Assembly: GCF_019669905.1 (NCBI RefSeq)
Contig: NZ_AP019777.1
Location: 4,154,001 to 4,218,000, forward strand
Origin: Methylomonas koyamae
GTDB lineage: Bacteria > Pseudomonadota > Gammaproteobacteria > Methylococcales > Methylomonadaceae
Direction of reading: 5' to 3'
Length of the DNA stretch: 64,000 nucleotides
The notes below the pieces were generated by a model that did not search any database, was not told where the DNA came from, and saw nothing but the letters and a program-made list of their open reading frames with translations. Positions 53,821 through 62,605 of the stretch are shown here, piece after piece (position 1 is the stretch's first letter; each line of letters starts with the position of its first letter). The position numbers were made by a program, and so were the translations under genes.

Positions 53821-54594
53821 ATGGCTACCACGACAGAACACGTGAGCTTAAGCAGCGAAAACCCCAAATCATTGCCTTGGTATTTGACCGACTTACCCAA
53901 ATATTTAAAAGGCTTTGGCTTTTTAACCGTTATGTACATCAGTTTACGCCTGTATCAGGGCGCTTTTGCCATAGCACACGGTTTGGATTCCTCGGAGCCG
54001 GCGTTCGAACAATACTGGATGCGGCTGTTTTATATCGAACTGGCGGTGATTGCCGCCGTCGCCAGCGGCTTTTGGGGTTACTTATGGACCACGCGCGACC
54101 GCAATCTGGATCAACTGGCACCCAAGGAAGAAATTCGCCGTTATTTCACGTTGACGATGTGGATCAGTATTTACACCTTTGCGGTGTATTGGGCGGGCAG
54201 TTATTTTGCCGAACAGGACAACTCCTGGCATCAGGTGGCAATCCGCGACACGCCGTTTACCGCCAATCACATCATCGAGTTCTATTTTAACTTCCCGTTG
54301 TACGTGATTTTGGGCGGTTGTGCCTGGCTGTACGCCAGAACCCGCTTGCCCTTGTACGCCAAAGGCATTTCGTTGCCGTTGACCTTGGCGGTGTTCGGAC
54401 CCTTCATGATCTTGGTCAGCGTCGGATTCAACGAATGGGGACATACCTTTTGGTTTAGAGAGGAGTTCTTCGCCGCGCCGATTCATTGGGGCTTTGTGAT
54501 TGGGGTTTGGTTTGCGTTGGGCGTTGGTGGGATCTTGCTGCAAGGTGTGACTCGGCTGATCGAGCTCATGGACAAAATCGAAGACGCCGAATAG
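53821..54594 (+). CDS. pxmC: Pxm copper membrane monooxygenase subunit C
   Basis: A 257-residue PmoC-type subunit. The metal-binding motif D-x3-H-x12-H is intact as D133, H137 and H150, corresponding to Asp156/His160/His173 of the M. capsulatus enzyme. Signature segments are TRLPLYAKGISLPL and VGFNEWGHTFWFREEFF. Six or so helices are seen. It is last in the operon; an IS1380-family element starts 12 bases after its stop and has probably replaced the native terminator. Confidence 0.94.
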   Translation: MATTTEHVSLSSENPKSLPWYLTDLPKYLKGFGFLTVMYISLRLYQGAFAIAHGLDSSEPAFEQYWMRLFYIELAVIAAVASGFWGYLWTTRDRNLDQLAPKEEIRRYFTLTMWISIYTFAVYWAGSYFAEQDNSWHQVAIRDTPFTANHIIEFYFNFPLYVILGGCAWLYARTRLPLYAKGISLPLTLAVFGPFMILVSVGFNEWGHTFWFREEFFAAPIHWGFVIGVWFALGVGGILLQGVTRLIELMDKIEDAE

Positions 54595-54606
54595 GTCTGC
54601 TTACTA

Positions 54607-56303
54607 CCTTAGTCCGTGTTCCTGCGCGCCAATTGCTCTGTAATGTAATGATAAATAAGGGATAATTGGCGTTTATTTTTTCACCCTAACTGCTCATGAG
54701 TCGCTTCAAACTGAAAGCTTCAAAAAAGGAATTCACCTCGTATGCCGGGCTGGCCTTGGTCGGGCAATGCCTGGACATCATCAATGTTGAAGCGGTGGTT
54801 GATGGACGGATACCGGTCTCGCAAGGTATCAAGACTTCGGACGTGGTCAAATCAGCGACCGCCCTGCTCAGCATCGGCAAGAGCGATTTCGAGGCGATCG
54901 AGCCGTTTCGGGAAGACCGGTTTTTCAAGCAGGCGCTCAACCTGCGTAAAGTGCCGGGCAGCGTCTGGTTGCGGCAACGACTGGACCGCGTCAGTGATGC
55001 GTTGCGGGAGCCGTTGGACGAGATGTCGATGCGCTTGATTGAACGCTCCGACGCGCCGATCACACCGCACAAAGGGTACGTCTGCCTGGACATAGACACC
55101 TTTGTGATGGATCAAAGCGGCAGCAAGAAGGAAGAGGTCAGTCGTACCTATCAGGGTGTGGACGGGTATACGCCGGTAGCGGCCTATCTGGGCAACGAAG
55201 GCTGGTGCGTGGGTTTGGAGCTACGGCCTGGACGTTGGCATTCGTCACTGGAGATTGAGTATTTTCTGGAACGGCTGTTGCCGCGCGTCGAACGTCTGGT
55301 GCCCGTTGATCAAGCCGTGCTGATGCGCAAGGATTCGGGTTTCGATAGCGCCAAGTTATTGTTTGCAGCGGCGGCTGAAAAAGACCGCTGGGCGGCTCTG
55401 GGTCGGCAGTTCGAGTATTTGGTGAAATGGAACCCACGTCGCCAGGACAAAGATAGCTGGATTGCGCAAGCCGAGGCGCTCGGCGCCTTCATTGAGAAGC
55501 GTCCGGGCAAGCGCGAAGCGCTGTTCTCGATGAACGTCGAACGCCGCTTTGGCAAACAAACCCGCCGCTTCCGCCTAGTGATACGCCTGATCGAACGTAC
55601 CATCAGCAAACACGGGCAACACCTGCTGTTACCGGACATCGAACTGGAAGGCTGGTGGACCAGTTTGGACGACGAGGAAGCGATGGTCATCGAACGCTAT
55701 CGCGACCACGGTACCCATGAGCAATTCCACTCCGAGTTCAAAACCGACCTCGATCTGGAACGTCTACCGTCTGGCAAGTTTGACACCAACGACGCCATCC
55801 TGCGTCTCGGCATGCTGGCATACAATTGTTTGCGACTGCTCGGACAACTGGGCTTGCTCGGTGACTTGGCGCCGATCCGGCATCCAGCCAAGCGGCGGCG
55901 GATCAAAACAGTGTTACAGGAAATCATGTATCGTGCCGGGCAAGTCATACACAAAGCCAGACAGTGGTGGCTGGATTTGGGGCAGGCGTCGCCGGTTGCC
56001 CGGTTATTTGAATATCTGCAGCAACGCCTGGTGGTTCAGCCACCTGCCGCGACGGGATAAACGACGCCGCAAACCCGATGTTTCATGAACGCCCCTCCTT
56101 GCCGATAAGGCCGGGCCGTCAGGTGTTTGTCCATGCCCTGTCAAAGGGGCAGAAAATGCGCTGATGAAAGGCAACGCTAGATTTTTTTTGAGAAACACAT
56201 CGCTAGTAGGACGATAAAAACAACGCAAGCCGGATCGGGTATCGAGAAAATGCGCCCCTTGCGCACTCAGGGCCGTTTAAGCTGGCGTGAGCACGGATTC
56301 AGG
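54607..56303 (+). mobile_element. IS1380-family insertion sequence, apparently complete
   Basis: Imperfect inverted ends CCTTAGTCCGTGTTC (left) and the reverse complement of GAGCACGGATTCAGG (right) bound a 1.7-kb element with one intact transposase gene. TACTA directly repeated on both sides is a 5-bp target duplication. Intact ends, duplication and open frame suggest recent insertion. Confidence 0.88.
54696..56060 (+). CDS. IS1380-family transposase
   Basis: A 454-residue DDE transposase. VCLDIDTFVMDQSGSK carries the first catalytic Asp, AVLMRKDSGFDSAKLL the second, and YRDHGTHEQFHSEFKTDLD the Glu region with the Y-x2-H pattern typical of IS4/IS1380 relatives. Length is normal and the frame is unbroken. 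It belongs to the element at 54607-56303. Confidence 0.92.
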   Translation: MSRFKLKASKKEFTSYAGLALVGQCLDIINVEAVVDGRIPVSQGIKTSDVVKSATALLSIGKSDFEAIEPFREDRFFKQALNLRKVPGSVWLRQRLDRVSDALREPLDEMSMRLIERSDAPITPHKGYVCLDIDTFVMDQSGSKKEEVSRTYQGVDGYTPVAAYLGNEGWCVGLELRPGRWHSSLEIEYFLERLLPRVERLVPVDQAVLMRKDSGFDSAKLLFAAAAEKDRWAALGRQFEYLVKWNPRRQDKDSWIAQAEALGAFIEKRPGKREALFSMNVERRFGKQTRRFRLVIRLIERTISKHGQHLLLPDIELEGWWTSLDDEEAMVIERYRDHGTHEQFHSEFKTDLDLERLPSGKFDTNDAILRLGMLAYNCLRLLGQLGLLGDLAPIRHPAKRRRIKTVLQEIMYRAGQVIHKARQWWLDLGQASPVARLFEYLQQRLVVQPPAATG

Positions 56304-56337
56304 TACTATTCACCCGGCCCTTAAATACCCTCAATTC

Positions 56338-56400
56338 GTCATTCCCGCGAAAGCGGGAATCCATTGCATCCAATGGGCTCCCGCTTTCGCGGGAGCGACG
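56338..56400. repeat. REP-like palindrome
   Basis: CGTCATTCCCGCGAAAGCGG and a nearly exact inverted copy face each other with a short CATC loop, and weaker pairing extends outward to the GGCC(C/A)TTAAATA blocks. This is a common intergenic hairpin of proteobacteria. Confidence 0.8.
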
Positions 56401-56476
56401 ATATTTAATGGCCGGGACAATAATCATTAATCGCTTCCCGTTTGGGCGGGGACAGTTTTAAGGTTAAGCCGTTCGT

Positions 56477-56529
56477 GGTCGACTGCATGGATGCAGGAGG
56501 TAGAGCAACGCAGGAGCAGTTGCCGAGAG
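56477..56529. repeat. 53-bp dispersed repeat, copy 2
   Basis: 48 of 53 positions match 15343-15395, starting GGTCGACTGCATGGATGCA. It lies between a REP-like hairpin and the MFS gene. Confidence 0.8.
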
Positions 56530-56661
56530 CCTGTCGAACCACAATCGGCTCTTGTGCCCGTTGGATATAACCGTCCACCCTTCGACAAGCTCAGGGCGAA
56601 CGGTTAAGCCTTTATATGTCCCGCTTTAAACGCAAAGCCTGACTATTAAACCCACACGACC

Positions 56662-57924
56662 ATGTTTCAATCCAAGTCCGATGTCGCCATGCCAAAGAGT
56701 CACACTGATTCAGTTCACTATGCCTGGGTCGTACTCGCGGTCACCTTTCTTTGCTTGTTTATGGCATCGGCACTGCGCTCCGTTCCAGGAATCATCATGC
56801 TGTCCCTGGAACAGGAGTTTGCCTGGAACCGGGAAACCATTAGCGGCGCCATTTCACTCAACCTGCTGTTATTTGGCCTTGCCGGGCCATTTTTAGGCCG
56901 ATTGATGGATGTCTACGGCGCTAAACGGATCAGCGTTATCACCTTGATTTTGTCGGTGGCGGGTGCCGGCGGCAGCGTTTTTATGCAGGAATCCTGGCAA
57001 CTGTATTTGCTGTGGGGATTGCTGATTGGCGCAGGCTCCGGCGGCACTTCCATGATTATGGGCTCGGCGTTGATCAATCGCTGGTTCCATAAACACCGGG
57101 GGCTGGCGTTAGGCATATTGGGCGCTGCTTTCTCCTCCGGCCAGTTAGTATTCACCCCGGTGTTAATGCAGATCAATGTGCATGAAGGTTGGCGTGCGGC
57201 GACGCTGTTTATCGCCGTGGGCTTAGGCCTGGTGGCTTTACCGTTGGTGCTGAAATTTTTAAGAGACGATCCCGCATCAAAAGGTCTGTCGGCCTATGGG
57301 GAGCGTAGCGTTCATCGAACAATGCTCAAGCCTGATCAAAATCCCATGCGCGCGGCCATGCGCAGTCCGCAATTCTGGTTGTTGGCTGCGAGTTTTGGCA
57401 TTTGCGGGTTAACCACCTCGGGGCTTTTTCAGACGCATCTGATTCCGCACGGCATCGAACATGGCTTTACCGAAATGACCATGGCCATGTCCTTAGGCGT
57501 CATGGGCGCGGCCGATGTGTTCGGCACCATTTTATCCGGTTGGTTATGCGACCGGTACGGCAAGCGCTGGCCGCTGGCGTTTTATTACCTCGTCAGAGGC
57601 GCGACCCTAATCGTTCTGCCCAGCATCGATAGCACCGGACAATTAATGTTGTTCTCGATTATTTACGGCATGAATTGGTTGTCCACGATTCCGGCAACCT
57701 CGGCCTTGACCGCCGATTTGTTCGGAAAACAAAACGTTGGCGTGGTATTCGGCTGGATCTGCTTCGCGCATCAAATCGGAGCCGCCATTGCCGCCTACAG
57801 CGCCGGGTACGTCCATAGTCTGATGGGTGACTACCACCTGGCTTTTGTGGCCTCGGGCCTATTCGCTTTTGTCGCTACCGGCATCGTTGTTTTTATAAAA
57901 GAACCGCAAACTGTTCGTTTTTAA
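56662..57924 (+). CDS. MFS transporter, OFA/monocarboxylate-like
   Basis: A 420-residue twelve-helix transporter. The first half has WNRETISGAISLNLLLFGL and FLGRLMDVYGAKR (loop 2-3 motif A variant), and GWLCDRYGKRWPLAFYY is the matching loop in the second half. The overall pattern resembles MFS proteins of the oxalate/formate and monocarboxylate antiporter group. It is followed 20 bases later by a tautomerase gene, which could act on an imported or exported organic acid. Substrate unknown. Confidence 0.85.
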   Translation: MFQSKSDVAMPKSHTDSVHYAWVVLAVTFLCLFMASALRSVPGIIMLSLEQEFAWNRETISGAISLNLLLFGLAGPFLGRLMDVYGAKRISVITLILSVAGAGGSVFMQESWQLYLLWGLLIGAGSGGTSMIMGSALINRWFHKHRGLALGILGAAFSSGQLVFTPVLMQINVHEGWRAATLFIAVGLGLVALPLVLKFLRDDPASKGLSAYGERSVHRTMLKPDQNPMRAAMRSPQFWLLAASFGICGLTTSGLFQTHLIPHGIEHGFTEMTMAMSLGVMGAADVFGTILSGWLCDRYGKRWPLAFYYLVRGATLIVLPSIDSTGQLMLFSIIYGMNWLSTIPATSALTADLFGKQNVGVVFGWICFAHQIGAAIAAYSAGYVHSLMGDYHLAFVASGLFAFVATGIVVFIKEPQTVRF

Positions 57925-57944
57925 TTTAATTTTGGAGGAATAAC

Positions 57945-58325
57945 ATGCCCCTAGTTCGAATATCGTTAATGAAGCAAGAAAATAAAGAGTTCGGGAGAAA
58001 GATTGGCAAAATTGTTCATCAAGAAATGGTGCGCACAATCAATGTACCCGAAAAAGATTGTTTTCAGGTTATTACCGAACATGATAATAATTCTTTAATT
58101 TACGATTCCAATTATCTTGGTATACATCGCAGCGATGGCATCATCTTTATCCAAATAACCTTGAATGAAGGCAGAGGTGTCGATTTAAAGAAATCACTTT
58201 ATAAAAACATCGCCGATAGTCTACATAATCAGCTAGATATACGCAGAGAAGATGTCTTAATAAGCCTCGTTGAAGTCAAAAAGGAAAACTGGTCGTTCGG
58301 GAATGGCATTGCGCAGTATGCTTAA
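57945..58325 (+). CDS. Tautomerase-family protein
   Basis: A 126-residue protein with the catalytic Pro2 (MPLVRISLM) and the beta-alpha-beta repeat of the tautomerase superfamily, tautomerase_2 type (RGVDLKKSLYKNIADSL; REDVLISLVEV). Behind GGAGG. The reaction is an enol-keto isomerisation of unknown substrate. Lower G+C than the core suggests transfer. Confidence 0.85.
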   Translation: MPLVRISLMKQENKEFGRKIGKIVHQEMVRTINVPEKDCFQVITEHDNNSLIYDSNYLGIHRSDGIIFIQITLNEGRGVDLKKSLYKNIADSLHNQLDIRREDVLISLVEVKKENWSFGNGIAQYA

Positions 58326-58392
58326 TAAGCGGTCAATACTTCTGCGCTTCATTAATCTGATTAAATGTTTTTAACAAAATTAGGAGACTATT

Positions 58393-58899
58393 ATGTCAAT
58401 CGATATGTATCAAGCATCAATACAAGTTTTTATCAAAATGCTGGGCAATTTATCGAAAATACTTGATAAAGCCGCAACCCATGCCGAAGCGAAAAAAATT
58501 GATCCATCGGTCTTAATAAATTACCGTTTGGCCCCCGATATGTTTCCGCTCAGCAAACAAGTTCAAATTGCAACGGATATGGTCAAAGGCTGTGCCGCCC
58601 GCTTGGCGGGATTAGAGATTCCACGCTATGAAGACAATGAAAGCACATTTGCCGATTTGCAGGCTCGTATATCCAAAACCATCGCTTTTATCCAAGATGT
58701 AACCCCGGAACAAATAAATGGTACTGAGAACCTTGCTATTAATTTCAAGATTGGCGGCACCGAGAAAAGCTTTATCGGTCTTCCATACTTGCTGGATTTT
58801 GTCCTGCCAAATTTTTATTTCCACATCACGATGACCTACGCAATCCTTCGGCATAATGGGGTTGAATTGGGGAAATCGGACTTTTTGGGGGTGGATTAA
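58393..58899 (+). CDS. DUF1993 family protein
   Basis: A 168-residue DinB-like helical protein of the DUF1993 family (INYRLAPDMFPLSKQVQIATD; LPNFYFHITMTYAILRHNGV near the C-terminus). The invariant-looking HITMTYAILR motif holds the His expected for metal binding in the DinB fold. Function is unknown. It follows the tautomerase with a 67-base gap and shares its low G+C. Confidence 0.85.
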   Translation: MSIDMYQASIQVFIKMLGNLSKILDKAATHAEAKKIDPSVLINYRLAPDMFPLSKQVQIATDMVKGCAARLAGLEIPRYEDNESTFADLQARISKTIAFIQDVTPEQINGTENLAINFKIGGTEKSFIGLPYLLDFVLPNFYFHITMTYAILRHNGVELGKSDFLGVD

Positions 58900-59260
58900 T
58901 TCCGCGTTTGAATTATCCATGTCTTTTGTTTTCCATAGGCAGAATTGGTTGTTTTGCCTATGGTGATTCTATCCGCTGTCGTTATGGGAAATCCCTTCGT
59001 AAAAAAATCGAACCTTATGAGGAATGATCGCGCTTCCATAAATCAACAACCCACCCTGGCCTGAAATTTTTATAGATGCGCAGCTCGTAGGATGCGGTGA
59101 ACAATGTGAACCGCATCAATCGCGAACGATGTAGTTCGTGCCTCACCGCATCCTACGGTCCTTGCTGTATGCCTGGTTTGGAACCTATAACCCTCGATCA
59201 AAGGCTAATTGCATAATAGATGTAGGGTAACTGTGGGAGACGCTTGTAAAGACTAAATGA
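58900..59260. other. Gap containing a REP-like hairpin
   Basis: No gene in 361 bases. A perfect 15-bp inverted repeat (CGTAGGATGCGGTGA) bounds 59086-59157. The rest shows nothing recognisable. Confidence 0.6.
59086..59157. repeat. REP-like hairpin (15-bp perfect stem)
   Basis: CGTAGGATGCGGTGA at 59086-59100 and its exact reverse complement at 59143-59157. It lies between convergent genes and could also halt transcription. Confidence 0.8.
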
Positions 59261-59947
59261 TCAAGCAATACCACGTTTGCGCTTTAAGACCAATCCGGCC
59301 AGTGCGGAGCCGAACAGCCACAAGCTAGCAGGTAAAGGCACTGCGGTAATCGAGTAATGGTCAAGCACACCCGTTGCGGCAGGCTCCGATGAATTACGAT
59401 TTCTAATTCTAATCGCGGCAAAACTGGGCGATAAATCCAGATCGAGAATGCCGGCGTAGTCCTGATTTTCAATGTGCGTTGCGGTAAAAGAATCTGCTGA
59501 AAACAGTACTAAAACCATAAAGTTGGTGGCTGAGTTGTCGTCGGCGATATGTGTGTCGCTTATGTCAGCCGTATCGTAGATACCCGGATTAATCCGACCT
59601 TGCAGGCCGACGCTATTGATCATCGCCTGTGTCAGTTCAAGATCGTTTTCAAAATGTACTTCAATTTTGTCGTTGCCTTGCTTGGCTACTCCGCCATTGA
59701 CGGCTATTGAAGATGAGGCGTTGTTTAAATAGGTTAGCTCTATACGGGGAGTAGATACGTTGGGAGGCGTTTGGTAGGCGCTTAAATCAGGGGTGTCCGG
59801 ATTAAGGGTAAACTGCCCGGAAAATGTATCGCCGATGTGATAGCTGGTTGATTCTGTAATCAAATGCCCGCCGAAACTAAATTGCACAGCAGCATTAGCG
59901 GCGCTGGAAAATAAGTAAACGGCTAACAAGCCGTACAGTTTTTTCAT
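59261..59947 (-). CDS. PEP-CTERM/VPLPA-CTERM sorted exoprotein
   Basis: A 228-residue secreted protein. The signal peptide (KKLYGLLAVYLFSSAANA) is followed by a beta-rich domain of unknown function. The C-terminus has VPLPASLWLFGSALAGLVL then KRKR, the PEP-CTERM sorting tripartite signal recognised by exosortase, which commonly accompanies exopolysaccharide production. The host must therefore encode an exosortase elsewhere. Confidence 0.9.
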   Translation of the reverse strand: MKKLYGLLAVYLFSSAANAAVQFSFGGHLITESTSYHIGDTFSGQFTLNPDTPDLSAYQTPPNVSTPRIELTYLNNASSSIAVNGGVAKQGNDKIEVHFENDLELTQAMINSVGLQGRINPGIYDTADISDTHIADDNSATNFMVLVLFSADSFTATHIENQDYAGILDLDLSPSFAAIRIRNRNSSEPAATGVLDHYSITAVPLPASLWLFGSALAGLVLKRKRGIA

Positions 59948-60557
59948 GGACTTTTCCTTATTTAAAGTAGATGACGATTAAGATTTGCAGCAGTCTGTCT
60001 AGCGCCAAGACTCTGCACAAGGCTTATCATTGCTGGCCTTCAATACATAATTTTGGACAATAGGCTTGATAAGTAACAGGAAGCCAGGGGTCAGGTCTTG
60101 CAAATCAAGCACTGATGCTACCACGAACGACAGACCTGGCCGTAGGGTGGATAAGCGAAGCGCCATCCACCATAGAAACGCAAATAGGTAGATGGCGCTC
60201 GCTTATCCACCCTACAACTTTTATTATTTGAATGGCTGATAAATTTTAAACCGACATTCAAGATAAATACACACTTCCGCCTTGGGTCCTAACAAGACGA
60301 TCAAGCTCTAATCAACCACGCCATGAGATATCAGGAAATCAAATTCCAACCACTTGATCGAGTTCAATGATAAAGACTGTCGGCCATCATTCCAACCTCA
60401 TTCTGCCAATAGCCTTTTTATTGCCACATCACGACGAACTACGCCACTGTGACGCTCAGCATCAGAACGCCAACCAGTCCCGCACCTTTCCATATGCGAT
60501 TTATAGCGGCCTGTGGCGTTATCAAAATACGGCGCATGTTATTCACATTGAAAACAA
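59948..60557. other. Gene-free region with hairpin repeat
   Basis: 610 bases. A hairpin repeat occupies 60142-60215. An 86-codon frame at 60367-60627 lacks a ribosome site and family features and is not called. Otherwise nothing is seen. Confidence 0.55.
60142..60215. repeat. REP-like hairpin (GTAGGGTGGATAAGCG)
   Basis: The 26 bases at 60142-60167 pair with 60191-60215 with a single-base bulge; loop about 23 bases. This sequence class is a frequent dispersed repeat in proteobacterial genomes. Confidence 0.8.
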
Positions 60558-61355
60558 TCAGGACGGCGTAGCTAGACGTGGCGCGGACTTGCCGGTTTGC
60601 GTCGCCGCGAAGAGTTCGGACCTGTGAGCGTCGTATCGGTCCCAGTGTCTGGCGTCAGCCAGGGAGGGCCAGGTGACCAGCTCGCCTTGGTCGAAACCAG
60701 CCAGCGCGGCATCGACAAGATGCTCGGTAGTCATCACCGCTTCTTCTGGAAACGCGCTCAGTGGCATCCCGGCGGTATCCCAAAGTTCGGTGGCTGTGGC
60801 GGCAGGCAACACCACTTGAACCTTAATCCCGGTATCTGCCAATTCTTGCTGTAGACCGCGACTGAAATTGAGCACGAACGCTTTCGTGCCGCTGTATACC
60901 GAGCTCACCGGAAACGCATGAACAGCCAATACCGAGGCGATATTGATAATGACACCTTCGTTGCGTGCCTTGAACGCAGGCAACACGGCATGCGTCAATC
61001 GCGTCAGCGCCGTGATATTCAACGCGATCTGCGACAAGGAGTCTTTCACTGGCGCTTCAGTCACAGGGCTCAGTCTGGCTATGCCGGCATTGTTGACCAA
61101 TAGACTGATAGCGGGATTGGCAGCGAGAACGGCTTCAAGACTCGCGAGATCTGTTTCGTTCTCAAGATCGGCCACCCGCGTTTCGGCCTTGATGCCGTAA
61201 GCCTGCTCTAGTTTGGCGGCAAGATTTTGTAAGCGGTCGCCGCGCCGGGCGACCAGCAACAGGTCGTATCCGCGTTGAGCTAGACGATCGGCGTAAACTG
61301 ATCCGATACCGGAAGAAGCACCTGTTACAACAGCGATTTTTTTAGATGAAGTCAT
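60558..61355 (-). CDS. SDR-family oxidoreductase
   Basis: A 265-residue short-chain dehydrogenase. The cofactor motif is TGASSGIGSVYADRL (residues 10-24), NNAG follows near 90, and the catalytic YSGTK is near 155. The Arg-rich start of beta 2 (ARRGDR) indicates NADP(H). Probably co-expressed with the next two minus-strand genes. Substrate unknown. Confidence 0.9.
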   Translation of the reverse strand: MTSSKKIAVVTGASSGIGSVYADRLAQRGYDLLLVARRGDRLQNLAAKLEQAYGIKAETRVADLENETDLASLEAVLAANPAISLLVNNAGIARLSPVTEAPVKDSLSQIALNITALTRLTHAVLPAFKARNEGVIINIASVLAVHAFPVSSVYSGTKAFVLNFSRGLQQELADTGIKVQVVLPAATATELWDTAGMPLSAFPEEAVMTTEHLVDAALAGFDQGELVTWPSLADARHWDRYDAHRSELFAATQTGKSAPRLATPS

Positions 61356-61409
61356 GGTTTTTTACCTTTGGAAGTGTTTGAAAAATGTGGAGCTTGGGTT
61401 GTCTTTTGT

Positions 61410-62429
61410 TCACAGCATCTTGACGACGACTTTCCCCCTAGAACGCCCCTGGGCGAGGTAGGCTAGCGCATCTTTGGCTTCCTCGAACGGAAACACCTTG
61501 TCGATCACAGGCTTGATACGCTCTGCTTCGAGGAGTTTGCCGATGTCGCCGAGTTGATCGCCATCGGGACGCACGAACAGAAATGAGTAAGTGACTGCCC
61601 GTTTTCTGGCAAGCCTCATGATCTTGCGGCTCATCAGCCCAAATACGAACCTGAGGACGAAATTCAAGCGCTTGGCATCCGCAAACGCCGCATCCAGCGG
61701 CCCGATCAAAGAGACGATCTTGCCTCCCGGCTTGAGAATTCCGACGGATTTCTCGAGCTCGGCTCCCTTGAGCGTGCCAAGCACTACATCGTAGCCGCCC
61801 AGCACTTTCTCAAAATCTTGCTTCTTGTAATCGACGACTTCGTCCGCACCCAGGCTGCGTACCAGTTCAACGTTGCCGGTGCTGGTGGTGGTTGCCACCG
61901 TGGCGCCAAGGTGCTTTGCCAACTGGATCGCAAACGTGCCAATCCCGCCGGACCCTGCCGGGATGAACACCTTCTGGCCGGCCCGAAGATTGGCGCGCTC
62001 CTTCAGCGCTTGCCAGGAGGTAAGCCCGACCATCGGAATGGATGCGGCCTGCACGAAATCCAGATTGGCTGGCTTCAGTGCTGCGGCGCTCTCCGGCACC
62101 ACCGCGAATTCGGCAAGCGACCCTGTGCCAAGGTCGAAGATACTGGCGAAGACGGCATCGCCCGGCTTGAAGCGCGTTACGCGGCTGCCGACCTCAACCA
62201 CCACGCCCGCCAGATCGCTGCCCAGTGTGGCTGGCAACTGGAAATGCAGAACAGGCTTGAACATCCCGGTTGGAATCATGTTGTCGATCGGGTTCAGGCC
62301 CGCGGCGTGGACTTTTACCAGCAATTCGTCAGCCTTCGGTGTGGGGCGAGAAATGTCGGAAAAACCGATCTCGGGCGACTTGCTATAGCGTTTGAAGGTG
62401 AGGGCTTTCATGGTTAAGGTGCTATTCAC
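61410..62429 (-). CDS. NADP-dependent quinone-oxidoreductase-like MDR protein
   Basis: A 339-residue medium-chain reductase without catalytic zinc ligands. The coenzyme-binding motif is AGSGGIGTFAIQLAKHLG near residue 155, and GLNPIDNMIPTGMF belongs to the N-terminal catalytic fold, as in zeta-crystallin/QOR relatives. GTG at 62429 has AGGA well placed upstream, favouring it over the ATG at 62411. Middle gene of the SDR/MDR/SDR set, likely reduction of reactive carbonyls or quinones. Confidence 0.9.
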   Translation of the reverse strand: MNSTLTMKALTFKRYSKSPEIGFSDISRPTPKADELLVKVHAAGLNPIDNMIPTGMFKPVLHFQLPATLGSDLAGVVVEVGSRVTRFKPGDAVFASIFDLGTGSLAEFAVVPESAAALKPANLDFVQAASIPMVGLTSWQALKERANLRAGQKVFIPAGSGGIGTFAIQLAKHLGATVATTTSTGNVELVRSLGADEVVDYKKQDFEKVLGGYDVVLGTLKGAELEKSVGILKPGGKIVSLIGPLDAAFADAKRLNFVLRFVFGLMSRKIMRLARKRAVTYSFLFVRPDGDQLGDIGKLLEAERIKPVIDKVFPFEEAKDALAYLAQGRSRGKVVVKML

Positions 62430-62605
62430 AAAAAATTCCTTGTTGCTAAGTTCAGACTAAATCGTTGTTGATCCGCATAAAGCGGAAGCAGTTGTGGCGC
62501 AGGCTAGGGGGCGTTCGCCGACGACATGCACCTGGGCCCATACTTCGATATTGACCGGTTTGGGCTCGGGTATTTCGTTTCCATAACGATGGACGACGAA
62601 CGCCT

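Larger units (their letters stand above)
56304..56661. other. Repeat-rich gap before MFS gene
   Basis: 358 bases without a gene, made of the REP-like hairpin (56338-56400), the 53-bp dispersed repeat (56477-56529), and a CCTTCGACAAGCTCAGGGCG block (56579-56598), a sequence common as a genomic hairpin half. Confidence 0.65.

Noticed and set aside
51802..54594. Canonical pmoCAB operon
   Set aside because: The first gene is a PmoA-type subunit, the second PmoB-type and the third PmoC-type, so the order is A-B-C.
60367..60627. 86-codon plus-strand frame
   Set aside because: No ribosome site, no family resemblance, and its end overlaps the SDR gene on the other strand.
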